A DNA stretch of 64,000 bases from Achromobacter sp. RTa (GTDB lineage Bacteria > Pseudomonadota > Gammaproteobacteria > Burkholderiales > Burkholderiaceae_B), in NCBI RefSeq assembly GCF_000757485.1, contig NZ_JPYO01000013.1, positions 161,802 to 225,801 on the forward strand. Direction: 5' to 3'. Position numbers and translations under genes: made by a program. Shown here in pieces: positions 8,916-17,398 of this stretch. The first letter of the stretch is position 1, and every line of letters starts with the position of its first letter. Under the pieces are notes generated by a model. That model searched no databases, was not told the DNA's origin, and saw nothing but the letters and a program-made list of their open reading frames with translations.

Positions 8916-9809
8916 ATGCTGGGGGATCTCAAGCAACTCCGCGCGTTTCTCGCGATCGCTCGCCTCGGTAACTTCACCCGGGCCGCGTACGAGCTGAACA
9001 TCTCGCAATCGGCGCTCACCATACAAATCCAGCAGCTCGAAGCGCATTTGCGCACGCCGCTGTTCGATCGCAATCGCCGGTCCGTAAACCTGACGCCGCA
9101 AGGCCTGGAGCTGTTTCCAAGAATTGAGCGTGTGGTTGCTGAAATTGAGGACCTGGTCACCCACGCCCGGGAGGCGAGCGACCCAGACCGCGGCACGGTG
9201 ACCGTCGCCGCCTTGCCTTCGCTGGCGGCGGGCCTGCTGCCCCGCGCGATACACCGGCTGAATCGTGATTACCCACGCATCACCGTCCGCATACGGGACA
9301 CGGTCGCCTCGCGCCTTACCTACATGATCCGGAATGGAGAGGTCGACTTCGGGGTGGGAAGCCCGGTCAAGCGCGATCAGGAACTGGTCTGGGAAAAATT
9401 GATGACTGACCGCTTTTGCGCTTTTGTCGCTCCGGATTACCCCTGGACGACGCGCGACACAGTGGCGCTCAGAGACCTGGCCGGCCCGCCTCTTATCCTT
9501 CCCGTGAGGGAAAGCAGCATCCGCATGCACATTGAAGCGGCGGCCGACAAGAACAAGATCTCGCTGCCCGCGGCGTATGAGGCCGTCTACAACTCAACGA
9601 TCATGGCGATGGCGGCGCAAGGGCTCGGGGTAGCCATTCTCTCGGAGCTGGTTGCGCGCGGAGGAGACACCAGCCGTCTGCGGCGCATTTCGATCGATGA
9701 TCCACCGCTGTACCGATACATCGGCATCCTGCGGCGGGCGGGGCGGTCGCTGTCTCGGCCCGCCGAGCGGCTTGCCGCCGTACTGAGGGAAGTCGCAAGC
9801 GAGGATTGA
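8916..9809 (+). CDS. LysR-family transcriptional regulator (divergent from TRAP operon)
   Basis: 297 aa. HTH at about residues 3-62 (LARLGNFTRAAYELNISQSALTIQI is the core), then a periplasmic-binding-like effector domain (about 90-290). It is divergent from the dehydrogenase/TRAP/udh operon, with 143 bp of AT-rich intergenic DNA between the two starts. I infer that it controls that operon in response to the transported acid or a derivative. An ATG is chosen at 8916 because the LysR domain begins immediately after it (MLGDLKQLRAFLAIA). The gene ends just before the tRNA terminator. Confidence 0.88.
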   Translation: MLGDLKQLRAFLAIARLGNFTRAAYELNISQSALTIQIQQLEAHLRTPLFDRNRRSVNLTPQGLELFPRIERVVAEIEDLVTHAREASDPDRGTVTVAALPSLAAGLLPRAIHRLNRDYPRITVRIRDTVASRLTYMIRNGEVDFGVGSPVKRDQELVWEKLMTDRFCAFVAPDYPWTTRDTVALRDLAGPPLILPVRESSIRMHIEAAADKNKISLPAAYEAVYNSTIMAMAAQGLGVAILSELVARGGDTSRLRRISIDDPPLYRYIGILRRAGRSLSRPAERLAAVLREVASED

Positions 9810-9815
9810 AGGGCG

Positions 9816-9848
9816 AAAAAAAAGCACCGCGATCGCTCGCAAGTGCTT
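9816..9848 (-). terminator. Rho-independent terminator of tRNA-Lys
   Basis: On the minus strand an AAGCAC arm (9848-9843) pairs with GTGCTT (9827-9822), and the second arm runs straight into a T8 tract (9823-9816). It sits about 35 nt past the tRNA 3' end and a few bases after the convergent LysR stop codon. Confidence 0.8.
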
Positions 9849-9881
9849 GATTCTCTTCCCGCTTTCGTTAAAAAGTGGGGG

Positions 9882-9957
9882 TGGTGGGCTGAGCGAGACT
9901 CGAACTCGCGACCAACGGATTAAAAGTCCGCTGCTCTACCGACTGAGCTATCAGCCC
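9882..9957 (-). tRNA. tRNA-Lys (anticodon UUU), CCA encoded
   Basis: Cloverleaf read on the minus strand: acceptor GGGCTGA (9957-9951) pairs with TCAGCCC, then discriminator A at 9885 and an encoded CCA (9884-9882). The anticodon loop ACTTTTAA gives UUU, and the T-loop reads GAGTTCGAGTCTC. UUU tRNA-Lys is one of the substrates of the wobble-uridine enzyme MnmC, encoded at 15.4-17.3 kb in this window. Confidence 0.97.
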
Positions 9958-9971
9958 GACCGAAGCCAGAA

Positions 9972-10000
9972 ATTATGGCGCACTTGGAGGCGTTTGTCAA
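9972..10000 (-). promoter_or_regulatory. Sigma70 promoter of tRNA-Lys
   Basis: Minus strand TTGACA (10000-9995), a 17-nt spacer, then CATAAT (9977-9972), placing the start of transcription a few bases before the mature tRNA 5' end at 9957. Confidence 0.85.
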
Positions 10001-10042
10001 AAAAAGACGGCCGAATGCCTTCCCCTGCCCTGGGTTCCAATG

Positions 10043-10068
10043 AAAACGGCCGCCAGCGGCGGCCGTTT
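10043..10068 (-). terminator. Terminator downstream of metQ
   Basis: AAACGGCCGCC and GGCGGCCGTTT form an 11-bp perfect stem with a 3-nt loop, followed on the minus strand by TTTTCATT. It ends the metNIQ transcript ahead of the tRNA promoter. Confidence 0.8.
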
Positions 10069-10093
10069 CCAGGAATGACAGGGCTGAGCGTGC

Positions 10094-10891
10094 TTACCAG
10101 GCGGCCACCACCGCGCCCTTGTACTTGGTCTCGATGAACTGCTTCACGGCCGGGCTGTGGTAGATGCTGACCAGCTTGGCGAACTCGGGACGGTCCTTGT
10201 CCTTTTCACGCACGACCAGCACGTTGGCGTACGGCGAGTCCGGCGATTCCTGGGCAATGGCGTCCTTGGCGGGATTCAGGCCGGCTTCCAGCGCGAAGTT
10301 GGTGTTCACGGCCGAGGCGTCCGTGTCGTCCAGCGAGCGCGGCAGCTGGGCGGCGTCCAGCTCGATGAAGCGCAGCTTCTTCGGGTTCTCGACCACGTCG
10401 ATCGGGGTGGCCTTCAGGCCAGCGTCGGGACGCAGCTTGATCAGGCCGCTGGCTTGCAGCAGCAACAGTGCGCGGCCGCCGTTGGTCGGGTCGTTCGGCA
10501 GCGCGAAGCGCGCGCCTTCCTTCAGCTCGGACAAGGACTTGATCTTCTTGCTGTAGATGCCGATGGGGAAGATCACGGTCTTGGCGATGCTGACCAGCTT
10601 GTAGCCGCGGTCGGCATTGGCGTTGTCCAGGTAGGGCTGGTGCTGGTAGCTGTTGGCGTCGAGATCGCCGGACGCCAGCGCCACGTTGGGCTGCACGTAG
10701 TCCGAGAACTCGATGACCTCGATCTTCAGGCCCTGCTTGGCGGCTTCCTGCTTCACCACGTCGAAGATCTGGGCGTGCGGGCCGGCGGTGACGCCGATCT
10801 TCAGCGGCTTGTCCTGCGCCAGCGCGGGCTGGGCGAATACGGCGGCGCCCAGGGCGAACGCGGCCAGCGACTTCAAAACCTTGATGCTCAT
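10094..10891 (-). CDS. metQ: D-methionine ABC transporter substrate-binding protein
   Basis: 265 aa with an N-terminal signal peptide (MSIKVLKSLAAFALGAAVFA, cleavage likely after ALA at about residue 25). It shows the NLPA/MetQ pattern: LKIGVTAGPHAQIFDVVKQ, DYVQPNVALASGDLDANSYQ and LPNDPTNGGRALLLLQ. No lipobox cysteine is present, so unlike E. coli MetQ it would be a free periplasmic protein. It follows metI by about 40 bp and closes a metN-metI-metQ operon importing methionine. Other NLPA proteins bind other amino acids or their derivatives, so methionine is by family and context. Confidence 0.92.
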   Translation of the reverse strand: MSIKVLKSLAAFALGAAVFAQPALAQDKPLKIGVTAGPHAQIFDVVKQEAAKQGLKIEVIEFSDYVQPNVALASGDLDANSYQHQPYLDNANADRGYKLVSIAKTVIFPIGIYSKKIKSLSELKEGARFALPNDPTNGGRALLLLQASGLIKLRPDAGLKATPIDVVENPKKLRFIELDAAQLPRSLDDTDASAVNTNFALEAGLNPAKDAIAQESPDSPYANVLVVREKDKDRPEFAKLVSIYHSPAVKQFIETKYKGAVVAAW

Positions 10892-10931
10892 GTTGCGGAT
10901 ATCCCGAATGTCGGAAGTGGGGAAAGAAAGC

Positions 10932-11585
10932 TCAGCGATGCGAGATGCGGCGCACGTAGCGGTCGCCCAAGCTCTGGATGACCTGGACCAGGACGATCAG
11001 CACGATGACGACCGCGGCCATCACGTCGGACTGGAAGCGCTGGTAGCCGTAGCGGATGGCCAGGTCGCCCAGGCCGCCTCCGCCGATGGCGCCGGCCATC
11101 GCCGAATAGCCGATCAGGCTGACCACCGTCACCACGGTGGCGGCCACCAGGCCGGGCAAGGACTCGGGCAACAGCACCTTGAGGATGATCTGCATGGGCG
11201 ATGCGCCCATGGCGCGCGCGGCGGTGATCAGCCCCGGGTCGACCTCCCGCATGGCGTTCTCGGCGATCCGGGCCATGAACGGAATGGCCGCGACCGACAG
11301 GGGCACGATGGCGGCGGTGGTGCCGATCGAAGTCTGCGCCACGAAGCGCGTGAACGGAATGATCGCGACCATCAGGATCACGAACGGCACCGAGCGCGTG
11401 GCGTTGATCACCGCGCCCAGCACGTGGTTGACCGACTGGTTTTCCAGCATGTTGCCGCGAGCGGTCACGGTCAGGACGACGCCCAGCGGTATACCGACCA
11501 CCACGGCAATGGCGCTGGCCACGCCCACCATCAGGAGGGTGTCAAGCAGCGACGTAATAAGCAGGTCGATCAGTTGCGGGCTCAT
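10932..11585 (-). CDS. metI: Methionine ABC transporter permease
   Basis: 217 aa from ATG 11585 (MSPQLIDLLITSLLDTLLMV). Five hydrophobic segments and the permease EAA loop (AARAMGASPMQIILKVLLPE) identify it; the rest matches MetI (SVPFVILMVAIIPFTRF, GTTAAIVPLSVAAIPFMARI). An in-frame start nine codons upstream (11612) is possible, but I prefer the start that aligns with family N-termini. The gene overlaps the 3' end of metN by about 44 nt, so the two are coupled. Confidence 0.92.
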   Translation of the reverse strand: MSPQLIDLLITSLLDTLLMVGVASAIAVVVGIPLGVVLTVTARGNMLENQSVNHVLGAVINATRSVPFVILMVAIIPFTRFVAQTSIGTTAAIVPLSVAAIPFMARIAENAMREVDPGLITAARAMGASPMQIILKVLLPESLPGLVAATVVTVVSLIGYSAMAGAIGGGGLGDLAIRYGYQRFQSDVMAAVVIVLIVLVQVIQSLGDRYVRRISHR

Positions 11586-12630
11586 GAGCGATTTCTTCAA
11601 CGGTGATGTCACGGGCCGTCAAGGCGGCGATCGCCTCCTTGACGGCGGCGGGCGCGCCTTGGGCCAGCACGAACATCGTGCCGACGGCCACGCCCTGGAT
11701 GTCTTCGACGCGGGCCTGGATCAGGTCCACGTCCAGCGAGAACTGCTTGTACAGGTCGGACAGGAAGGAGCCCGACGCGTCGTTGCCGGTCAACGACAGG
11801 CGCAGCAGGCGCAACGCCTGGCCCGGCTTGGCCGCCGCCAGGGTATCGATGCGCTGCTTGACCGCGGCCAGCGTGGCGTCGGTCAGGTCGGACGCGGTGG
11901 CGGCCGACACCATGGCGCGGGTCACTTCATGGCGCGGCTGCGCGAACACTTCGCGCGTGCTGCCCAGTTCCACCACTTCGCCCTGCGACAGCACGGCGAC
12001 GCGGTCGCAGACCTCGCGCACCACTTCCATCTGGTGCGTGATCATGACGACGGTCACGCCGGTCTTGCGATTGATGTCGCGCAGCAGGGCCAGGATGTTG
12101 TGCGTGGTTTCCGGGTCCAGCGCGGACGTGGCCTCGTCGCTGAGCAGCACGTCCGGGTTGTTGGCCAGGGCGCGGGCGATGCCGACGCGCTGCTTCTGGC
12201 CGCCGCTGATCTGGCTGGGATAGCGGTCGCGCAGGTGTTCCAGGCCCACCAGCGCCAGCAGGCGCTCCACGCGGGCCGGGATCTCGGCCTTGGCGACGCC
12301 CGCGATTTCCAGCGGCAGCGCCACATTGCCGTACACCGTGCGGCGCGACAACAGGTTGAACCCCTGGAACACCATGCCGATGCGGCGGCGCTGGGCGCGC
12401 AGTTGCGCTTCGCCCAGGCCGGTCAGGGCCTGCCCGCCGATGGTGATGGAGCCTTCATTGGGCCGTTCCAGCAGGTTGATGCACTGGACCAGCGTGCTTT
12501 TACCGGCCCCGCTGGGGCCGATGATGCCGAAGACCTCGCCCTGCTCGATGTGCAGGTTGATACCCCGCAGCGCCTGGAACTGGCCATGCGGCGTGGCGTA
12601 GGTCTTGGATAGGTTCTCGATGTGAATCAT
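11542..12630 (-). CDS. metN: Methionine ABC transporter ATP-binding protein
   Basis: 362 aa. Walker A GPSGAGKST near residue 38, signature SGGQKQRVGIARAL, Walker B VLLSDEATSALDPE, and a C-terminal NIL domain (about 280-355) that in E. coli MetN binds methionine and inhibits transport. First gene of metNIQ. The 5' region contains a short dyad (TTCTCTT/AAGAGAA around 12650-12666) just upstream of the start that could be an operator. I looked for a SAM riboswitch there and did not find one. Confidence 0.95.
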   Translation of the reverse strand: MIHIENLSKTYATPHGQFQALRGINLHIEQGEVFGIIGPSGAGKSTLVQCINLLERPNEGSITIGGQALTGLGEAQLRAQRRRIGMVFQGFNLLSRRTVYGNVALPLEIAGVAKAEIPARVERLLALVGLEHLRDRYPSQISGGQKQRVGIARALANNPDVLLSDEATSALDPETTHNILALLRDINRKTGVTVVMITHQMEVVREVCDRVAVLSQGEVVELGSTREVFAQPRHEVTRAMVSAATASDLTDATLAAVKQRIDTLAAAKPGQALRLLRLSLTGNDASGSFLSDLYKQFSLDVDLIQARVEDIQGVAVGTMFVLAQGAPAAVKEAIAALTARDITVEEIAHEPATDRPAYYVAA

Positions 12631-12737
12631 GGCAAGCGATTTTGTATCTTCTCTCTTCTAAAGAGAACGACCGTTTTTTCCATTTTTAATAACTTTAAGT
12701 AATATAAAAGCCCGAGCTCCCGCTTGCCGGCCTTGCC

Positions 12738-12800
12738 GGCTGGCGCCAGCCATAACGCGGAAATGGGCAGCCGGGAGGGAAGGCCCTCCTGACTGCCCAT
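12738..12800 (-). terminator. Hairpin cluster between the GH31-like gene and metN
   Basis: A 14-bp perfect palindrome (GGCTGGCGCCAGCC, 12738-12751) is followed by a long hairpin at 12763-12800, where ATGGGCAG pairs with CTGCCCAT and GGGAGGG with CCCTCC around a short loop. A further hairpin (CTCCTG/CAGGAG) lies near 12849-12864. There is no U-tract. These lie downstream of the GH31-like stop codon and probably end or stabilise that transcript. Confidence 0.55.
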
Positions 12801-12878
12801 CTGATCCTCCCGGCTTCGCGCCCACCAAGCGGACGCCTCGCGAGGGGTGCTCCTGCCTCCAGGAGCTCGGTGCGGAGC

Positions 12879-15104
12879 TTAACGCGCCCGCGAGATCCGG
12901 ACTTCAGCGCCGCGGCGCTTGACCTCAAGCCCCTCGGACGGCGAGATGCGCAAGCCTTCCAGCCCCTTGATGTAGCTGGAACCCTGCATCTGCATCACAC
13001 GGATCTTGTTGCGCATGACCACCGGGTTGTGCACTGGCATGCCGAACATCCAGACTTCGTCCAGGATGCGGGCCGAATTGAACTCGCCCGTGTGCTGCGC
13101 GGCCGGTCCAAGACAGAGCATGTGCCCTTCACGGCCGAACACCGGGAACTGGCCAAGTTCGCACTCGATCGTCCAGGTGGTGCCGCCTTCGTAGCGGTGC
13201 CCCGTGTTCAGGTCCCACCAGGCCTCGCCCTTGGGCAGGTACACCCGCACCTGCTTGCCGGGTTCGGTCACGGGCGCCACCAGCAGCGCCGGGCCCAGCA
13301 GGTATTGCAGGTCCCAGTCGTGCGCATAGGGATCGTTCGGGAACGACAGGGCCATCGAACGCTGCACCGGCAGGCCGGTGCGCGCGGAATCCTCGATGGC
13401 GCCCAGCACATAAGGCACCAGGCGATAGCGCCATTGCAGCCAGGTCTTGGCCTGCGCCAGGGTTTCCTCGCCGAAGTCCCAGGGCATCAGGCCTTCCACG
13501 CCCTGGAACGAGAAGTTCGACGAGAACACGCCGGCGGTCAGCCAGCGCAGGTAGAGCTCGGGCGTCATGCCCGCGCGGTCGCGCGAGGCCGAGCCGATGT
13601 TATGCACTTGCACCGGCAGGCCACTGGCGCCGATCGACAGGGCGGTGCGCAAGGTGTGGCGCAAGCCTTCCCAGCTGTTCTCGACCTGCGGCCCCACCTG
13701 CCACGGCAGGCGCTGGGCGGCCGGGAACAGATCGGAACTGGGCACCACGCCTTCGGGCGGGACCTTCAGCCCGGCGACCGCGTCGAACAGCGCGCGGCGC
13801 ACCAGCAGCGGATACATGCTGCGCAGCGCGGGGCCGGTTTCGCCGTTGCGGGCGGTCACGCCGTCGGGAATGGCGATCTGGGCGTCGCACGCGGGCGCGT
13901 CCAGGCCGTCTTCGACCAGTTGGCGATGACGCTCGACCCAGAGGTTGTAGATGTCGCGGTAAGTGAGGTCCAGCAGGCCGTAGGGCTGCCCCGACGTGGC
14001 GGCGTTGCCGTCGAACACCTGGGCGGACCCGTCATCCTTGGTCAGCAGCCAGCCGCGGTCTTCCAGTTCCTCGAACAGCGGGCTGGTCTTCAGCACGCCG
14101 GGGAAACCGGAAGCGGCGACATGCACGTTGTGCTTGTGGAAAAGCGCCAGCATCTGCTTGGCGTCCGGGAAGCGCTGGGCGTCCCATTCGAAAACCGTCT
14201 TGTCCGCCTGGAAGCCCCAGGCCACCGGCTGCGCCAGCGTCACGGCGTCGACCGGAATCTGGTTTTCGCGCATGCGCGACACCAGGGCGACCGTCTCGGT
14301 GGGCATCTCGCCCGCGGCCTGTTGCAGCCACGCGCCCATCGCCCACAGCGACGGCTGGCCGGCGCGGCCCGTCAGCGCGGTGTATTGGTTGAGGATTTCA
14401 CCGGGCTCGCCGACGAACAGGAACAGATCGAGAACGGCGTCGTCCACGGTCAGCACGTACGCGGAGTCCGCGGGCGCCGCGCCCACCGAATGCTCGACGC
14501 GGCGCATCGTGTTCACATAGACGCCCCAGCCTCGCGGGCTCCAGGCCAGCGGCAGCGCGCGGTGTTCCGGATCGTCGGACACCACGGACTCCTCGCGGCG
14601 GTTCAGATCGCCCGGGGTCTCGCCCAGGCCGAACACGCGCTCATCGGCCTGCAGCCCGAATCCCACCGTCCAGACGGCGTCGTCTGCCTGATCCAGCGCG
14701 TTGTGCCCGAACGCAGGCGCGTGCGCCGACACTTCGGATTCGAACACGAGCTCGTCGTTGCGGTAGAGCGCCACGCGCACGGGGCTGGATTGGATTTCCA
14801 GGACGACGTCGCCCTGGGCGATCCGCCAGCCGCCCCCATCTTCGCGTGGAGCAATGGTTGCCTCGCCCACGGCCTCCTGGCGCGCGAGCAGCATTTCCGC
14901 CACGGCGCGCGCACGCGCGCCGGGCTTGTCATCGGTAAGGTGGTTCGCCTCGCCGCAGCGCAGGCGAAAAACACCAGGCGCATGCGCCTCGACTACCAGG
15001 TGCAACCCATCGCCCGCGTCGAAATCGATGCGACTGGGGCGGGACGTCAGCAGCTCGACGTTATCGAGCTGGGTAGTATGGGCAAAGTCGAACTTGGGCG
15101 GCAC
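12879..15104 (-). CDS. GH31-like TIM-barrel protein, probably catalytically atypical
   Basis: 741 aa. The N-terminal beta-sandwich carries the GH31 landmark VFGLGETPGDLNRR (158-170), followed by a barrel (about 250-560) and C-terminal sandwiches (LLGPALLVAPVTEPGKQVRVYLPKG). Several GH31 active-site positions are not conserved: the LDIDW-type segment reads LAQPVAW (290-296); the nucleophile region reads ACDAQIAIPD with only Asp407 as candidate; the W-GD acid/base motif reads WQVGPQVENSWEGL (468-481) with no Asp; and the DVGG segment reads HNIG (501-504). Fold assignment is firm, alpha-glucosidase activity is not. It stands alone, with no sugar genes adjacent. The N-terminus has no signal peptide. 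Confidence 0.8.
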   Translation of the reverse strand: MPPKFDFAHTTQLDNVELLTSRPSRIDFDAGDGLHLVVEAHAPGVFRLRCGEANHLTDDKPGARARAVAEMLLARQEAVGEATIAPREDGGGWRIAQGDVVLEIQSSPVRVALYRNDELVFESEVSAHAPAFGHNALDQADDAVWTVGFGLQADERVFGLGETPGDLNRREESVVSDDPEHRALPLAWSPRGWGVYVNTMRRVEHSVGAAPADSAYVLTVDDAVLDLFLFVGEPGEILNQYTALTGRAGQPSLWAMGAWLQQAAGEMPTETVALVSRMRENQIPVDAVTLAQPVAWGFQADKTVFEWDAQRFPDAKQMLALFHKHNVHVAASGFPGVLKTSPLFEELEDRGWLLTKDDGSAQVFDGNAATSGQPYGLLDLTYRDIYNLWVERHRQLVEDGLDAPACDAQIAIPDGVTARNGETGPALRSMYPLLVRRALFDAVAGLKVPPEGVVPSSDLFPAAQRLPWQVGPQVENSWEGLRHTLRTALSIGASGLPVQVHNIGSASRDRAGMTPELYLRWLTAGVFSSNFSFQGVEGLMPWDFGEETLAQAKTWLQWRYRLVPYVLGAIEDSARTGLPVQRSMALSFPNDPYAHDWDLQYLLGPALLVAPVTEPGKQVRVYLPKGEAWWDLNTGHRYEGGTTWTIECELGQFPVFGREGHMLCLGPAAQHTGEFNSARILDEVWMFGMPVHNPVVMRNKIRVMQMQGSSYIKGLEGLRISPSEGLEVKRRGAEVRISRAR

Positions 15105-15160
15105 AGAGCATCCCCCGGCTTAAGCCAAAAACCATCAAAAGACGCTATTTTGACGGATTT

Positions 15161-15227
15161 GGGCTTTGAAATAAACTCGGTCCCTCTTTTGGACGGCCAA
15201 CTCATCCATAAAAGGGGTCTAAAGCCC
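15161..15227 (-). other. Extended imperfect stem in the GH31-like gene leader
   Basis: GGGCTTT (15161-15167) and AAAGCCC (15221-15227) close a stem whose inner arms GGTCCCTCTTTTGG and CCATAAAAGGGGTC also largely pair. It lies 60-120 nt upstream of the GH31-like ATG on the strand that would be its leader. Function unknown; the rest of 15105-15375 shows nothing else I can name. Confidence 0.35.
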
Positions 15228-15375
15228 CCGGCTACCGCCCATGGGCGCTGATGCCTGCCGGGCCGCCAAAACACCGGGTCTGGCACCAATTCAGGCCCAA
15301 TTGGCGCCAAATCCTGGCAATTCCTGCATTCTACGCCACCTAAGACTCCTTCCCCGCTCTCCGTCCCGGCTTTTT

Positions 15376-17259
15376 TCAGCGAGGGGAAACCAATCTGGCC
15401 AAGTCCGTTTCCAAGGGCGAGGGTTCGCCCCCCAGGCGCGCGGCAATCACATCCCCCATCAGGGCCGACCACGACAGCCCCCGCGACGCATACCCCACGG
15501 CAAGCCAAAGACCAGGAGCATGCGGCAACTCGCCCACGGCCGGCAGGCGCCCCGGCAGCACGGCTCTCCATCCTGCCCAGCCCGGCAGGCTGCCGGGCAC
15601 CAGGGCGTCTAGATCCGAATGGAAGCCGCCCAGCAGGCCCGCCGCCTTGTCCAGGGTGACTCGCTGCCCTTCGGCGCTCACCCGGGCCTCGCTTGCGCCG
15701 TGCACGTAAGTGCTGCCCACGACGCAACCCTCGCCCGTGTCCGGCAACAGGTAGCCTTCTCCACCGACGATGCACCGCGGTCCGCCCGACAGGGCCGCCG
15801 CCGGCACCAGTGTTACTTCACCGGCCAGCGCATGCATCTGCGTCACCCGCGGCAGCGGATCCAGCAGGCCGCTGGCGGACAGGATCGCCTGCGCGCCCGC
15901 CGCATTGGCCAGGATGACCGTATCCGCGCCCGCAAGCTCGGCGCCCGAGGCATCCCGCACGCTCCAGCCCTGCCCGGCCCCCTGCCCGGTCCGTTCGACC
16001 CGCTCCGCCCTGCCCGGCAGGACCGTCACGCCAGGGGCCGCAAGCAGCGCCTCGATCAAGCGGCCGGGCTGCACCAGCATGCCCCGCGCGAAGAACACGC
16101 CGCCGCGCGCCAGCGGCAGGCCCGCCAGCGCGCTGGCCTCGTCCCGGCTCACCTGGCGCACCCATTGCTGCGGGAACGCCAGGGCCTCCAGGGTGCCGGC
16201 CATCGCCGCGGAACGCCCTGCGTCGCGCTCGAGCTGCACGGTGCCGCAGACGCGGGGCGCGGCGCCCGCCGGCAGGCCCAGCCACCGCGCCAGGGCCCGT
16301 TGGCTGCCGGCTCGCGACAAGCGGGCCCGCGCGTTGTCGTCGCGCGCCACCACGGGCGTCAGCGCCGCGGCGATATGCCCGGCGTGCGCCGGCGCGCCCT
16401 GCGCGCGGCCGGCGTCGATCACGGTGACGCGCCATCCGCGCATGGCCAGCGCCTGGGCGACGCCGCCCCCGGCCAGCCCCGCGCCCACCACGACGGCATG
16501 CCGTGCGGCAGCGGGCCGCAGCGCCGCGGCCACCCGGCCCTCCGCGGCCGCTTCTCCCGCCGTCATATGCCATTTGCCGCCGTAGCCAGGGGCGCGCCGC
16601 ACGTTGAACCCGGCCTCCTGCAACGCCCGGCGCAGTTCTCCGGTGCAGGCCCATGTCGCCACCCTGGCGCCTGGCGCCGCCAGCCCCGCCAGGTCCCGCA
16701 GCAGCGGCAAGGCCCACATCCGGGGATTGCGCTCGGGCGCAAAGCCGTCCAGGAAAAACGCATCCACTCGCGCGCTCAGCCGCGGCGCCAGTACCTGCGC
16801 GTCGCCGAAACCCAGCGTCAGCGTGACGGCGCCGTCCTCGAATTCCAGGCGGTGCAGGCCCGGCAGCAGGTCGGGCCATTGGGCGGCCAGCCGCCGCCCC
16901 AGCTCCGCCAGCGGTTCGGGCGCATAGCGTTCCAGCAAGGCGGCCAGGTCCTCGCGCCCAAAGGGATGCCCTTCCATCGACACCACGTGCAGCGTCGAGG
17001 AACGCTGGGGATCGTCCCGCCAGGCCTTCCACAGCGCCAGGAAATTCAGCCCCAGGCCGAAGCCGGTCTCGCAGACCGTGAACGCCTCGCGTCCGCGCCA
17101 GCGCCCAGGCAAGCCGTTGCCGCGCAGGAACACATGCTCCGCCTGCCCCAGGGCGCCGGATGGCGAGTGGTAGACATCGCCGTAGACGGGGCTGTACAGC
17201 CGGCCGTCAGCATCGAATTCGGCCACAGCGGGGACGAGGGGAACAAAGGTAACGGACAT
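15376..17259 (-). CDS. mnmC: Bifunctional tRNA wobble-uridine modification enzyme MnmC
   Basis: 627 aa from ATG 17259 ([15 protein letters not shown]); an in-frame start ten codons upstream exists, but neither has a good ribosome site. The N-terminal half is the MnmC2 methyltransferase (SAM motif [19 protein letters not shown] and [15 protein letters not shown]). The C-terminal half is the FAD-dependent MnmC1 oxidoreductase ([18 protein letters not shown], dinucleotide-binding). Together they convert cmnm5(s2)U to nm5 and then mnm5(s2)U in tRNA-Lys, Glu and others. Both halves are intact and fused as in E. coli. Divergent from the inositol phosphatase gene. Confidence 0.93.
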   Translation of the reverse strand: MSVTFVPLVPAVAEFDADGRLYSPVYGDVYHSPSGALGQAEHVFLRGNGLPGRWRGREAFTVCETGFGLGLNFLALWKAWRDDPQRSSTLHVVSMEGHPFGREDLAALLERYAPEPLAELGRRLAAQWPDLLPGLHRLEFEDGAVTLTLGFGDAQVLAPRLSARVDAFFLDGFAPERNPRMWALPLLRDLAGLAAPGARVATWACTGELRRALQEAGFNVRRAPGYGGKWHMTAGEAAAEGRVAAALRPAAARHAVVVGAGLAGGGVAQALAMRGWRVTVIDAGRAQGAPAHAGHIAAALTPVVARDDNARARLSRAGSQRALARWLGLPAGAAPRVCGTVQLERDAGRSAAMAGTLEALAFPQQWVRQVSRDEASALAGLPLARGGVFFARGMLVQPGRLIEALLAAPGVTVLPGRAERVERTGQGAGQGWSVRDASGAELAGADTVILANAAGAQAILSASGLLDPLPRVTQMHALAGEVTLVPAAALSGGPRCIVGGEGYLLPDTGEGCVVGSTYVHGASEARVSAEGQRVTLDKAAGLLGGFHSDLDALVPGSLPGWAGWRAVLPGRLPAVGELPHAPGLWLAVGYASRGLSWSALMGDVIAARLGGEPSPLETDLARLVSPR

Positions 17260-17398
17260 GGGTGCGGCGGGAAAAACAGATGGGAACAAGCTGGATTATC
17301 GGATGGCGGGCGGCGCTTCGTTGGTTGGACGCCACGCGGCACGCCGGTTTCGGGCGCGTGCCACGAGTTTGACGCATACATGGGCTTACACTGGTTTC

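Noticed and set aside
12631..12737. SAM riboswitch upstream of metN
   Set aside because: I searched for SAM-type conserved stems in the leader and found only a short dyad; the sequence is AT-rich and lacks the consensus elements.
12870..15251. 793-codon plus-strand open frame opposite the GH31-like gene
   Set aside because: Antisense artefact of high GC at third positions; the minus-strand protein has real GH31 landmarks.
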